Notes: generated by a model not told the origin, from the letters alone. 64,000 bases of DNA from an uncultured Draconibacterium sp. (GCF_963675065.1 NZ_OY775906.1:350001-414000), one strand, 5' to 3'; shown: positions 9,023-17,286, counted from the first letter of the stretch. Numbers and translations: made by a program.

Positions 9023-9732
9023 TTTATTGTTAGGTTAGAGGTGAAATCATCACAAAGTATATTTTCAACATCCTCTTTTATTTTCTCATTAGATGAGTCT
9101 GATATTTCAAATTCACAAATCTGCTGTATCGGATTACCAACAAGGACTTTTATGTGTTTTGCAACCTTTATCGCTTCATTGATATCATGGGTTACAATAA
9201 CCGTTGTCGGTTTATTTTTTTTCTGTAATTTTAAAAACACTTCTTGGAGATGGCGTCTGTATTGTATATCCAGGCGGCTAAAAGGTTCATCCATAAATAA
9301 TATCCTAGGGGAACGAGCAATAACACGACCGAATTCCGCACGCTGTTTCATTCCGCCGGACAATTGATCCGGATACAAATCAAGCGAGTGCGATAAACCA
9401 ACTTCTTCGGCAATTTCCTGAATGTTAACGCGACCTTTGCTGGCTAGACGAATATTCTCTTTAACCGTTTTCCAAGGAAATAAAGTACTGTCTTGAAAGA
9501 TAATAGCCATTGAATCAAGGGCTATGGTTTGCTTATTACCGTATTCAATTGTACCTTGGTCGACGGTTTTTAAACCGGATAAAAGCTTGAGCAAAGTTGA
9601 TTTTCCACAGCCAGAGACACCAACGATTGCCGTTACCTCATTAGGCGGAATTGAAAAGCTGATTTTGTCGAATATTTTTCTTTCGCCAAAGCTGAATTGT
9701 ATATCGTTAACGGTTATCTGCATTTTTCTCAT
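9019..9732 (-). CDS. ABC transporter ATP-binding protein, nitrate/sulfonate/taurine type
   Basis: A 237-residue ATPase of the SsuB/TauB/NrtD group that powers import by the neighbouring permease and binding protein. Walker A is GVSGCGKST (about residues 38-46), the Q-loop is in IIFQDSTLFPWK, the signature is LSGGMKQRAEFGRV, Walker B is ILFMDEPFSRLD and the H-loop histidine is in VIVTHDINEA. All catalytic motifs are intact. The gene overlaps the permease gene by 26 bases and the next gene by four, in an order of binding protein, permease, ATPase, unknown membrane protein. The imported compound is not shown by sequence. Confidence 0.9.
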   Translation of the reverse strand: MRKMQITVNDIQFSFGERKIFDKISFSIPPNEVTAIVGVSGCGKSTLLKLLSGLKTVDQGTIEYGNKQTIALDSMAIIFQDSTLFPWKTVKENIRLASKGRVNIQEIAEEVGLSHSLDLYPDQLSGGMKQRAEFGRVIARSPRILFMDEPFSRLDIQYRRHLQEVFLKLQKKNKPTTVIVTHDINEAIKVAKHIKVLVGNPIQQICEFEISDSSNEKIKEDVENILCDDFTSNLTIK

Positions 9733-10477
9733 ATTTTAGCCATGGTGCCATTTGTGTTGCCAAATAGACAAATAATCTATCCGATAATAACCCCAACGCT
9801 CCCAGTAATAGCAAAGAAGCTGTCATCATATCTAGTTGTAACGTATCATAGGCTACTTTCAGCCGATATCCTACTCCATAATCAGCGCCCAGCGTTTCGC
9901 TGATATAAACAAGAATAAAGGAAATACCGATTGCAATACGTGCTCCCGGATAGGCGCCCCCTAGCGTTGCAGGAAGATAAAAGTGACGAAACAAACGCGT
10001 TTTTGACAGCCCTTGCAATTTTGCACTCGCTCGCATTTCTTCGGATAATGCCGTGTTGGCCAAATGCGCATTAATCCACACAGGGAAAAAGGCTCCCCAT
10101 GCAACAAGTAACACTTTGGATAGCTCAGAAATGCCAAACATCACAAGAAAAAAGGGGGCTAATGCAACGGGTGTGATGGCTCGTAAGTAATTTAAAATAT
10201 GAACGAGTCCATCAAGCAAAGGGACGTATCTTCCAGTAAACAGGCCAATTAAAATTCCGAGTATGGAGGCGATGACAAATCCAATAAAAACACGGGTAAC
10301 AGTAAAAACGATATCCCTTATTAGTGAAGTATCAAACCAGCTTTTATAACTGTCAGCAATTGATATTAGCCCATTTCCAAAAGATTGCGACTGATTAGCC
10401 AGAGTATCTATCGCTAAGAGAAACGTGACAAAAAATACAATACTCAGCAGTTTTTTTTGTGTTTTATAATTTAACAT
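9707..10477 (-). CDS. ABC transporter permease, SsuC/TauC type
   Basis: A 256-residue inner-membrane permease with about six hydrophobic helices. The start ATG 10477 is preferred over an in-frame TTG at 10489. The EAA-like loop that contacts the ATPase is visible around residues 165-185 (ASAKLQGLSKTRLFRHFYL and the following PATLGG), typical of the BPD_transp_1 family members for nitrate, sulfonate and taurine. The gene overlaps both neighbours (14 bases with the binding-protein gene, 26 with the ATPase gene), so the operon is compact and co-translated. Confidence 0.9.
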   Translation of the reverse strand: MLNYKTQKKLLSIVFFVTFLLAIDTLANQSQSFGNGLISIADSYKSWFDTSLIRDIVFTVTRVFIGFVIASILGILIGLFTGRYVPLLDGLVHILNYLRAITPVALAPFFLVMFGISELSKVLLVAWGAFFPVWINAHLANTALSEEMRASAKLQGLSKTRLFRHFYLPATLGGAYPGARIAIGISFILVYISETLGADYGVGYRLKVAYDTLQLDMMTASLLLLGALGLLSDRLFVYLATQMAPWLKYEKNADNR

Positions 10478-11441
10478 TATCGGGGGCAATTTCCTTTAAT
10501 ATATCTGAATAAATATACTGATTCCAGTTGCGTTGTAAAACTGTTTCATCCGCTAGACCAGATGATACAGCCCAGAGTGAGAGCCTTTCAAAGGTATTTG
10601 TGATTGTGCTATCAATTGTTACCTCGAATTTGAAAAGGGGAGTAAGTTTGTATAGAGTCTCGATATCAATATTGGTTTTATTACTTAATCGGCGTAATGT
10701 CTCAGGATCGTTTGCTGCTAGTTTGTTGTCGGCATCGATTAATATATTCAAGACCTTTTTAATTCCGTCGGGATTATTATTAATATACTCTTGGGTTGTT
10801 ACCACAAAATAAACCACGTTTAAAACTTCATCCGAGCCTGGAAGCAAATGAAATTTTTCTGGATTTTGCTGAATCGCTTTTTCTAAAAAAGGTTGCCAGA
10901 CCACGATTGCATCGATATCGCCTCTTACTAGACTAGGCTGTAAATTAGGCGGGGCAAGATTAACGCCTTTTACTTTCCCGTTCAAATTAGAGGAATTAAT
11001 CAGTGTTTCATAGACAAATTGGGCACTTGTTCCTTGGGGAAATCCAATCGTTTTACCTTCAAGATCGGAGGTCTTTTCAATTCCTTTATCCTTATTGGCA
11101 ACCATTCCCATACTTTTTGCCGTGCTAATCATTGCAACAATTCTTAAATCTTCTCGCTTTAAGGAAGCCAATAGAAACGGCCATTCGGCCAATGTCGCAA
11201 TATCGGCAGCATCACCAATTAAAGCCTGTACCGTTTCAATTCCCGTCGAAAAAGGTTTAATGCTAATTCCGGATTTTGACAGTGTATCTTCTGAAACAGC
11301 ACTAGGAGCATCAATTAATGCTGTTGGAATGTAAGCATATTGAACAGGTACATCCGCCTTATTACCCGTTTTAAGTAAGCCAATTACAGCAATCACAAAG
11401 GCTAAAATCAAAACGGTAATGATGACAACTTTTTTATTCAT
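10464..11441 (-). CDS. ABC transporter substrate-binding protein, NMT1/SsuA-like
   Basis: A 325-residue periplasmic solute-binding protein. Residues 1-25 are a lysine-led hydrophobic segment with no lipobox cysteine, so the protein is either exported with a cleavable signal or held to the membrane by an N-terminal anchor. The body matches the NMT1/SsuA/TauA fold: strand-rich start (VQYAYIPT), GDAADIATLAEWP in the first lobe, LEGKTIGFPQGTSAQFVYE at the hinge, and a DIDAIVVWQPF segment. This fold binds nitrate, sulfonates, taurine or pyrimidine precursors; the ligand here is unknown. It is the first gene of a four-gene operon. Confidence 0.88.
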   Translation of the reverse strand: MNKKVVIITVLILAFVIAVIGLLKTGNKADVPVQYAYIPTALIDAPSAVSEDTLSKSGISIKPFSTGIETVQALIGDAADIATLAEWPFLLASLKREDLRIVAMISTAKSMGMVANKDKGIEKTSDLEGKTIGFPQGTSAQFVYETLINSSNLNGKVKGVNLAPPNLQPSLVRGDIDAIVVWQPFLEKAIQQNPEKFHLLPGSDEVLNVVYFVVTTQEYINNNPDGIKKVLNILIDADNKLAANDPETLRRLSNKTNIDIETLYKLTPLFKFEVTIDSTITNTFERLSLWAVSSGLADETVLQRNWNQYIYSDILKEIAPDNVKL

Positions 11442-11710
11442 AGGGTCAATTTCAGGTTAGTTATTAATTTTTTAAAAATTAAAAATTGTTTTTGAATATC
11501 AAAATGAATTCTACACCAAAAATAGCATAATTTTCAATTGCTTAATTTTGTTTCTTTTAAAGAATGTTATGCGTTCACGCTGAAATTATTCATAAGCACC
11601 CCTTAGCAAATGATTATGCCTGTTCACAGCACATCTTAATAGTCGGCAAGGTTGGTGGTTTTCTGATTTTATTGTTTTCATCTCAATCTCTTCCTTCGTT
11701 TCATAAAGTG
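11442..11710. other. A/T-rich intergenic region upstream of the ABC operon
   Basis: About 270 bases between the start of the minus-strand ABC operon and the structured leader of the plus-strand small gene. The first 120 bases are strongly A/T-rich and must hold the ABC operon promoter, but no clear TTTG/TANNTTTG pair is seen. No coding frame looks real. Confidence 0.4.
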
Positions 11711-11889
11711 ACGGTTACGCTAACCGCACGGGCAGGGCTTCGCTAATCCCAACCCTTTCAGGGTTTCGCTGACTCATGCAAAAAAATGGCTTTGCTCTCA
11801 TTTTTTGTTGCATTCGGGGAGCTTGCCCTTTGCCACTTATGCGGTTTGTTCGCTTTGCCGTCTTTAATGTAAAACGAAAGGAAAAAGCG
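11711..11889 (+). promoter_or_regulatory. Multi-hairpin structured leader of the 70-residue protein gene
   Basis: About 180 bases packed with short inverted repeats directly before the ATG at 11890. Seen are CGGTTA/TAACCG (11712-11717 with 11721-11726), AACCC/GGGTT (11751-11755 with 11761-11765), a long arm pair near 11776-11788 and 11799-11813 (ATGCAAAAAAATG with CATTTTTTGTTGCAT) and GGGCA/TGCCC (11730-11734 with 11824-11828). TTCGCT- or TTTGCT-like hexamers recur at each turn. The GC content rises sharply against the A/T-rich bases before it. The structure suggests an RNA leader or a DNA site used by the element; its function is unknown. Confidence 0.5.
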
Positions 11890-12102
11890 ATGAAAGACAA
11901 ATCACAAAATCAACAATCCAAAAATTCCAATAAACCGACCCATACAGTCTATGTTGTCAAAGAACTGGGCGATAAAACCCGTTGGGTTCGTGTTGGCGCA
12001 GCATGGGAGCATTCCGACCATGAGGGCATGAACCAGATTATTTCTCTTTTGGATATGGACGTGACATTGACTGTGCGTCGTAACAAAGAAAAAGAACAGT
12101 AA
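11890..12102 (+). CDS. Small conserved hypothetical protein (70 residues)
   Basis: The start ATG 11890 follows an A/G-rich stretch (AAAGGAAAAAGCG); a longer frame from 11776 runs through the hairpin leader and is rejected. The first 20 residues are Gln/Asn/Ser/Lys-rich and disordered. The rest (THTVYVVKELGDKTRWVRVG and the following AAWEH) looks like a small mixed beta-strand domain. From memory, proteins of this shape sit beside DUF3768 genes on alphaproteobacterial plasmids and elements, which matches the next gene here. No function is known. A strong terminator ends the gene. Confidence 0.7.
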   Translation: MKDKSQNQQSKNSNKPTHTVYVVKELGDKTRWVRVGAAWEHSDHEGMNQIISLLDMDVTLTVRRNKEKEQ

Positions 12103-12110
12103 TTCTTGGT

Positions 12111-12135
12111 GGCCGGATTATTCCGGCCATTTTTC
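12111..12135 (+). terminator. Rho-independent terminator
   Basis: GGCCGGA (12111-12117) pairs with TCCGGCC (12122-12128) around a four-base loop and is followed by a T-rich tail. It lies ten bases after the stop of the 70-residue gene. Confidence 0.85.
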
Positions 12136-12161
12136 ATTTATCAGATATTGGAGAATTTAGA

Positions 12162-12512
12162 ATGACTACACAGCTTACACAATCTCAAAAGATTGCCCAA
12201 ATTAATGACATGTTTCGTGAAAACCTGCCGATGTTCATGATGATTGGACAAGCCGTCATCACGCGGGGCATTGCAAACCTGCCCGAAGCCGACCGGATGG
12301 AAATCCTGTCCATGGTTCAGGCATTTGATAACTTTACCGAAGATAATGATCCTTACGGGGAACATGACTTCGGTTCATTCAAACTCAATGGACAAACTAT
12401 ATTCTGGAAGTTCGATTACTATGATAGCTCGATGGAATATGGCAGTGAAGACCCTGCTGATGCTGAAAATACCAAACGCATTCTTACTATCATGTTGGCA
12501 TGCGAATACTGA
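12162..12512 (+). CDS. DUF3768 family protein
   Basis: A 116-residue soluble protein matching the DUF3768 pattern. The C-terminal half carries the family hallmarks: DPYGEHDFGSF, then GQTIFWKFDYYD, then YGSEDPAD and a final TIMLACEY. The N-terminal third is helical. The molecular function of DUF3768 is unknown. From memory the family is most frequent in Alphaproteobacteria, often in plasmid or integrative-element accessory modules, which makes its place in a Bacteroidetes element notable. The gene sits between two strong terminators and is therefore probably its own transcription unit. Confidence 0.88.
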   Translation: MTTQLTQSQKIAQINDMFRENLPMFMMIGQAVITRGIANLPEADRMEILSMVQAFDNFTEDNDPYGEHDFGSFKLNGQTIFWKFDYYDSSMEYGSEDPADAENTKRILTIMLACEY

Positions 12513-12518
12513 AATATT

Positions 12519-12547
12519 AAGAGCCTCTGAAAATGAGGCTCTTTTTT
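12519..12547 (+). terminator. Rho-independent terminator
   Basis: AAGAGCCTC (12519-12527) pairs perfectly with GAGGCTCTT (12535-12543), followed by a run of six T. It ends the DUF3768 transcript. Confidence 0.9.
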
Positions 12548-12686
12548 AACTCTTTATTATTAAAGTATAAAGAAATCAAAATGATGCCCCTCTATCATTC
12601 CCATTATTTTGTAATTTTTTTTATATTGTTTACGTATTAATGATTTTAGCAAAAGACAAAGAACCCTAAAATTATTTAACTGAGAA

Positions 12687-13293
12687 ATGGATAGCTTTAC
12701 CCTTGACTTAACAAAGAATATGACGTTCGAACTGATTGTCTCGCTGGTTGCCATTATAGTTTCCGTTTTCGCCCTTTATTTCACCGGAAAGCAATTGCGA
12801 GTGCTGAAATGGAATCAGATTGATAAAACGTTTTACTTTATGGAGTTATGGGATAACGAGAGGATTCTAAAACTTAAGAAGTCAGTAGGAAAACACTACG
12901 ACTACGATAAAAAAAATACCGATTGACGCTGAAGCTCTGACACAAAAAGAAGATTTTAAAGAGATTAAGGCTGATATAGTATCATTCTTGGACTACTTTG
13001 AGGTGTTTAGCATTGCTATTATAAAGAACGTTGTCGATAAAGAAATTGCTTATCATTATTTTTATTTCGCTTTTACCCGTTATTACTACCTTCTCAAGCC
13101 ATTTATTCATTTTCTTAGAAATCATGATGACCCTGAAAAAGCTTTGCCGTTAAAACTTTTTGGTCATTTTGAAATTGTTAGTGAGGAATGGATAACACGA
13201 ATGGAAAAAGAATCTAGGCAAATGAAAAAATGGGATTCGGATAAAAGATACCGTCGGATGATGAAGAACCCTGTTTATGAGTGGAAAAAATGA
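12687..13293 (+). pseudogene. DUF4760-like membrane protein gene split by a frameshift at an A8 run
   Basis: The first frame (ATG 12687) gives 79 residues with one transmembrane helix (about residues 12-34, LIVSLVAIIVSVFALYF) and stops at 12926. The downstream part reads on in the +1 frame to 13293 as a helical domain (DYFEVFSIAIIKNVVDKEI, then HYFYFAFTRYYYLLKP). Removing one A from the eight-A run at 12909-12916 joins them into one protein of about 200 residues, with DYDKK followed by IPIDAEALTQKEDF. The joined protein resembles DUF4760-type membrane proteins. It may be a true pseudogene, a sequencing error in the homopolymer, or slippage-expressed. Confidence 0.65.
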
Positions 13294-13396
13294 TGTTTTG
13301 TAATTTAATACATGAACTACATCCCTGTCTAATTCAATGCTTGAATTTACCAGAGTTTTAAATATAAAATGAGGTTGCTTCTTATATTCTTAAGGG

Positions 13397-14041
13397 ATGG
13401 TTTCGGTGCGGAGAATCTTAGTTTATGGTTTTTCAGGTTTTGATGAAATAAAAACAAATCCTTCTGAGCAGATTGTATCATCATTGCAGGGAATAGAAAT
13501 ATCAGGCAATGTTATTGAAACGACTATTCTTGATGTCAACCAGAACAGCGTTCGGGAATTTATAAAAAATATTGAGTTTGAACGTTACGATTTAATTCTG
13601 GGCGTTGGGCTGAATATTAACGGCTCAAAGCTTTATCTTGAACAAAATGCCGATAACAAGATTATAGTGGATGAACAGCAAGACATTATTTGTCCTGACG
13701 GAAGTAAAAACTATCAAACGGCCATTAAACTAAAAAAAGTCGAAAAGAAGATGTTGGAAAAAGATATTCCGGCACAACTATCATTTTCAGCAGGTTCATA
13801 TATTTGTAACCTGGCTTATTATCTGTCTATTTACGAAAGCGAAAAGCAAGGGTTTGATAGTGTGCTTAAAGGGTTTATTCATATTCCGCCACTGCCGTCC
13901 ACTGAAAGGGAACTAAGGCAGGAACTATCGTCACTGCCATACAATACAATTATTAGCGGCTTGAACGTTTTTATTGAAAACGCAATTAAATGCCAACAAA
14001 AAAACACATGCAAAGATAGGCGGTTTGCCCAGTCTTTGTAA
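13397..14041 (+). CDS. Pyroglutamyl-peptidase I-like (peptidase C15) protein
   Basis: A 214-residue protein with the peptidase C15 layout. It opens with RILVYGFSGFDEIKTNPSEQ, the family's GF-x-x-F...NPS start. A glutamate in the GSKLYLEQNADN region matches the catalytic Glu, the cysteine in SAGSYICNLAYY the catalytic Cys, and the histidine in GFIHIPPLPS the catalytic His. Pyroglutamyl peptidases remove N-terminal pyroglutamate from peptides in the cytoplasm. The sequence around the glutamate departs from the usual G-R-x-x-x-x-x-E pattern, so the substrate may differ. It ends in a clear terminator and is a cargo gene of the element. Confidence 0.78.
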   Translation: MVSVRRILVYGFSGFDEIKTNPSEQIVSSLQGIEISGNVIETTILDVNQNSVREFIKNIEFERYDLILGVGLNINGSKLYLEQNADNKIIVDEQQDIICPDGSKNYQTAIKLKKVEKKMLEKDIPAQLSFSAGSYICNLAYYLSIYESEKQGFDSVLKGFIHIPPLPSTERELRQELSSLPYNTIISGLNVFIENAIKCQQKNTCKDRRFAQSL

Positions 14042-14053
14042 AGGTCACGCCCT

Positions 14054-14076
14054 ATCGGGTTTTGCCCGATTTTTTT
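14054..14076 (+). terminator. Rho-independent terminator
   Basis: ATCGGG (14054-14059) pairs with CCCGAT (14065-14070), followed by seven T ending at 14076. It ends the peptidase-like gene. Confidence 0.85.
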
Positions 14077-14126
14077 GATAAGGGTGTTTGACTTTTTAAT
14101 GGAATAAAAAAATAGAGACAAAAACC

Positions 14127-14144
14127 TTGACCAAGCCCGGTCAA
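14127..14144. repeat. Small inverted repeat
   Basis: TTGACC (14127-14132) and GGTCAA (14139-14144) form a six-base stem. It lies in the 386-base gap between the peptidase-like gene and the transfer genes and has no T tail, so it is more likely a protein-binding site than a terminator. Confidence 0.4.
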
Positions 14145-14333
14145 CCCACCTTGAAAAGCGGCATTCTTTTTTTCTTTTTTCCGGTTTTTCTTTTTTTCTT
14201 TGAATATGGGGTATTTGTGAAAAGAAATTGAATACGCCCACGGCTTTTGTTACACTTTCAGCAGGTCTCAATATGAAAGGTAAACAAGAAATGAGAAATA
14301 TTCTTTTCGGTGGTGGCAACGGTTAATAAAAAG

Positions 14334-14371
14334 AGGTGTGCAGTGCGTAAAAATACACCATTGCACAGCCC
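14334..14371. other. Overlapping inverted repeats, candidate oriT or terminator of the transfer operon
   Basis: TGTGCAGTG (14337-14345) can pair with CATTGCACA (14359-14367) with one wobble, while GGTGT (14335-14339) can instead pair with ACACC (14355-14359). The two stems exclude each other. The site lies just downstream of the minus-strand membrane-protein and coupling-protein genes. A tiny frame of 17 codons (14273-14326) precedes it. Inverted repeats next to transfer genes are typical of origins of transfer, but no nick site is shown, and it could simply be a terminator. Confidence 0.3.
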
Positions 14372-14427
14372 CTTATTTTTCTTTCAAATTATATCAGACA
14401 TCTTCCCTAAGCACGGCTTATGAGATT

Positions 14428-15207
14428 TTATTCGATTAGCACGGTGTCCTCCGTATCACTGCCGTAAATTCGGTTGATAATGGCTTGGCTGACTTGTTTT
14501 TCAGGTCGTCCACCGGGGATTCTAAAACCTTGTGTTTCGGAGGCTGGTTTATTATCCAGAATGGTTTCTTTTAAATTTTTACTGATAATTAGCTTGTCCA
14601 CTTCATCCATTAAAAAATCTTTGCCCTGGGCATATAAAACTGCCACGCGCAGATAATGAAAAAAAGCAAGAAGGATAAGGAAAAGGCCTACAAAAACGGC
14701 GAAATAGGTAAAAATCAAAACAACACCGACCAGAAACACCAGTAAAGGCTCATAATAGCGTTCGACCTTGGTTGCATCATTCTTGATAAATTTGGTTTTT
14801 CGTTCAACCCAATCCCATAAGGGGTTTAATGTTTCCCCTTCAAAATAGCTGTATATATCGCCCCGTATGATTTTTGAACTTCGCTTAAACTCTAAACGGC
14901 GAAAAATAGATTGCATGAGGAATAGCAAGATAAAAATGACCCAGGTAAAATTCAGGTAATCAAAAATCTCGCTGATATGGCGCAAGTCTCTGCGGTATTG
15001 ATACGGGGTGTATAAGATTACGGCAAAGGTAACGCTGGCCGCCATTGTAAAATAGCGTTCTCCCAGCTTTCGCCTTAGAAACACTGCGACAATCAGGTTC
15101 GGGAACTTGGTCAGGGCAAGGATGGCCTGACGGTAAAACATACGAAGATAGCTTCGGTACAAAAATTTGGTGGCGTAATTCGACTCAATTTTTTCTTGTG
15201 GTTTCAT
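14428..15207 (-). CDS. Membrane protein beside the coupling protein
   Basis: A 259-residue protein with about four hydrophobic segments: around residues 54-72, 87-106, and a long pair around 152-182. The N-terminus and the C-terminal 75 residues are charged and probably cytoplasmic. Its start lies 26 bases after the coupling-protein stop on the same strand, so it is in the transfer operon and likely helps anchor or couple the transfer machinery in the inner membrane. I recognise no named family. Confidence 0.72.
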   Translation of the reverse strand: MKPQEKIESNYATKFLYRSYLRMFYRQAILALTKFPNLIVAVFLRRKLGERYFTMAASVTFAVILYTPYQYRRDLRHISEIFDYLNFTWVIFILLFLMQSIFRRLEFKRSSKIIRGDIYSYFEGETLNPLWDWVERKTKFIKNDATKVERYYEPLLVFLVGVVLIFTYFAVFVGLFLILLAFFHYLRVAVLYAQGKDFLMDEVDKLIISKNLKETILDNKPASETQGFRIPGGRPEKQVSQAIINRIYGSDTEDTVLIE

Positions 15208-15233
15208 TATGATTTTTTTTAGTGTGTGATTGT

Positions 15234-16682
15234 TTATTGCATTTGTTTGAATTTTACAAAAAGCTGGGGCGTGTAATGAATGTTCCTGTTTTTTTGTCGA
15301 CGATGAAGGTGAACAAACGATTCCACGATAAAGTCGTTTTCTTCTGCGCCGGTTTTAAGCAGTATGAATTCTTCCGGGGCGACGTAGGGACTGTCTTTTA
15401 CATTTTCCGTTTCGGAAATCGTCAGGTCTTTCCCGTAACTGTTTCCTTCCGTGTAAAAACTTACAAAGACTTTCCCAAATAGCTTGCTGGCATATTCGTT
15501 CGTTACCGTATCCGAATTGGAATGAAATATCTTTGTCCCTAATGTTCCCAGAAAAGAGTCAACATAGGCGCGGTTGCCTTCACCGCCCATATTGGCAATA
15601 TAGTTCGGTAAATTCTGTGTGATATAAACCGTACACACACGGGCGGATCGTGCCGTGGACTGAAAGGCCATATCATGATGATGGATAAAATTCTGGGCTT
15701 CATCCGCCCATAAGAAAACAGGCTTGGGGTGTAAGTCGGTATTGCGTCGTTCCATTGCCGTTTGCCAGATATATTTGAACATGATTTGAATGTCACGCCC
15801 GACCTTGTCATAGATTTTAACAGGCAGGTTCAGCAGAATAATTTTATTTTTGGTAAAACAGTCTTCGGGCGAGAATGTACTTTCGCCGCTGCAAAACAGC
15901 GAATAAAACGGCTCTCGGGTAAGGGGGAAAAGAAAACTGTCTAAGGAATATTCGATAATGGAACGGGTTTTCTCGCTTAGCTCCATGTGGCGGTCAAGGA
16001 AGTATTTTTCCAAACGGGAATAGAGTTCTTTCTTTTGTGAGGACATTTTATGATACTTGCCACGTATCGTGCGAGTCATGATATCGGCGAACAGGCTTTT
16101 ATCATAAGCCTTTTCTTCAAACAGCCCGTCCATGTTTTTAGGAATGGAGGTCGCTACATCATGGATTTTATCAATGGAGATATCCTTGCCATAGGCCAGA
16201 ATACATAAATCAATAACGCTGTTCAGATAAATATCCATCGCATCATCCCAAAAGCGTTCGCGGTTCCGCTCTCCCGATGAAATCGTTCTTTCCGCATCGA
16301 TAACCGTTCGAAACAGCTGGACGATATTGGCCGTTAATCCTTTGCCCCGGTCTTTACGGCTCATTTCATAATCAAGAAAATTAAAACGGTGCTTTCCTTG
16401 CGGCTCGACAATAATCAGATCGTTGGTGCGCCCTGCATTTTTACAATAGGTCTTCCACGTTTCCACCTCGTCATCTTTGACGGTTAGAACGAGGCCGCCA
16501 AACCCTTTTTCAAGGTATTTTTTGGCTATCTGGTAACCCGACCCGGAAGATTTGCCCGAGCCAATACCGCCGAATACCTGAACACCTTCAACACCATGGC
16601 GAACCGTCCAATCGACATTTTGTGGGAACTTGAATAAAATAGTATCCAGAATATCTGTCTTTTTTATGCTTAAGTAGGTCAT
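15234..16682 (-). CDS. Type IV coupling protein (TraD/TraG-like conjugation ATPase)
   Basis: A 482-residue ATPase that would deliver the relaxase-DNA complex to a secretion channel. Walker A is GGIGSGKSS (residues 38-46) in the context VQVFGGIGSGKSSGSG, and Walker B is FLWADEAQNF in the second half. A RFNFLDYE segment and a VYITQNLPNYIA sensor-like segment match TraG/TraD-type proteins. The N-terminal membrane helices common in the family are absent; the adjacent 259-residue membrane protein may supply that function. The neighbours on the same strand are a coiled-coil protein upstream and the membrane protein downstream. No VirB-type channel genes are in the window. Confidence 0.9.
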   Translation of the reverse strand: MTYLSIKKTDILDTILFKFPQNVDWTVRHGVEGVQVFGGIGSGKSSGSGYQIAKKYLEKGFGGLVLTVKDDEVETWKTYCKNAGRTNDLIIVEPQGKHRFNFLDYEMSRKDRGKGLTANIVQLFRTVIDAERTISSGERNRERFWDDAMDIYLNSVIDLCILAYGKDISIDKIHDVATSIPKNMDGLFEEKAYDKSLFADIMTRTIRGKYHKMSSQKKELYSRLEKYFLDRHMELSEKTRSIIEYSLDSFLFPLTREPFYSLFCSGESTFSPEDCFTKNKIILLNLPVKIYDKVGRDIQIMFKYIWQTAMERRNTDLHPKPVFLWADEAQNFIHHHDMAFQSTARSARVCTVYITQNLPNYIANMGGEGNRAYVDSFLGTLGTKIFHSNSDTVTNEYASKLFGKVFVSFYTEGNSYGKDLTISETENVKDSPYVAPEEFILLKTGAEENDFIVESFVHLHRRQKNRNIHYTPQLFVKFKQMQ

Positions 16683-16710
16683 AAGGGGATCGTTTAGTAA
16701 AACATAAGGG

Positions 16711-17286
16711 TTAGTCTTTATCTTTGTCGGTATTCCTTTCCCGGCTTTTATCCATATTCTTGTCCAGGGAACGGTTTCCCAGATTATCCATCTCCTGTGT
16801 CACTTTCTCACGCATCAAATCGTCAGAGCATTTTTGAAAGCCTTCGGCTCGGGACAGTTCTTTATCCTCAAAGCTTTTATCAAGCGACTGAGCCAACTGG
16901 GCGTTTTCTTGAAACAGAATGTACGCTTCGTTATAGCCTTTTTGAAATTCAGCCATGCTTTTGTCTGCCTCGTGTTCCGGCTTTAAATCCGTGTCCTGTG
17001 GGTGGTAGGTATCATAAACCGTTTCGGCCTGATCAATATAATGGTCATAAAGTAGAATTTGCGCATGCTCGCGATTGGCCGCATAAGACTTTGCACCGTT
17101 TTCATTATGCAACCCGATAAGTTTTCCCATATAAAAATTGCCGTCCTGGACTTGCTGGATGTTATCCAGTTCCTGCCTTTTGCTTTGATACTCAAAATCG
17201 ATTTGCCTTAGTTTTTCAATGGCTTCATCCGAGGTTGATTTTTCCAGCAACTCACGGGTTATTGTTGGTGATTTTTCAGTGTTCAT
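16711..17286 (-). CDS. Coiled-coil protein of the transfer operon
   Basis: A 191-residue, highly charged, Gln/Glu/Lys-rich protein without membrane segments. Helical heptad-like stretches run from about residue 10 to 60 and 110 to 165, and the C-terminus is a repetitive Asp/Lys/Asn-rich tail (SLDKNMDKSRERNTDKDKD). It lies 28 bases upstream of the coupling protein on the same strand. It may be a relaxosome or mobilisation accessory protein; no family is recognised. Confidence 0.7.
   Translation of the reverse strand: MNTEKSPTITRELLEKSTSDEAIEKLRQIDFEYQSKRQELDNIQQVQDGNFYMGKLIGLHNENGAKSYAANREHAQILLYDHYIDQAETVYDTYHPQDTDLKPEHEADKSMAEFQKGYNEAYILFQENAQLAQSLDKSFEDKELSRAEGFQKCSDDLMREKVTQEMDNLGNRSLDKNMDKSRERNTDKDKD

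Noticed and set aside
13879..14319. Minus-strand frame of 146 codons
   Set aside because: It runs antisense through the end of the peptidase-like gene and then through the terminator and low-complexity T-rich sequence; composition is not protein-like.
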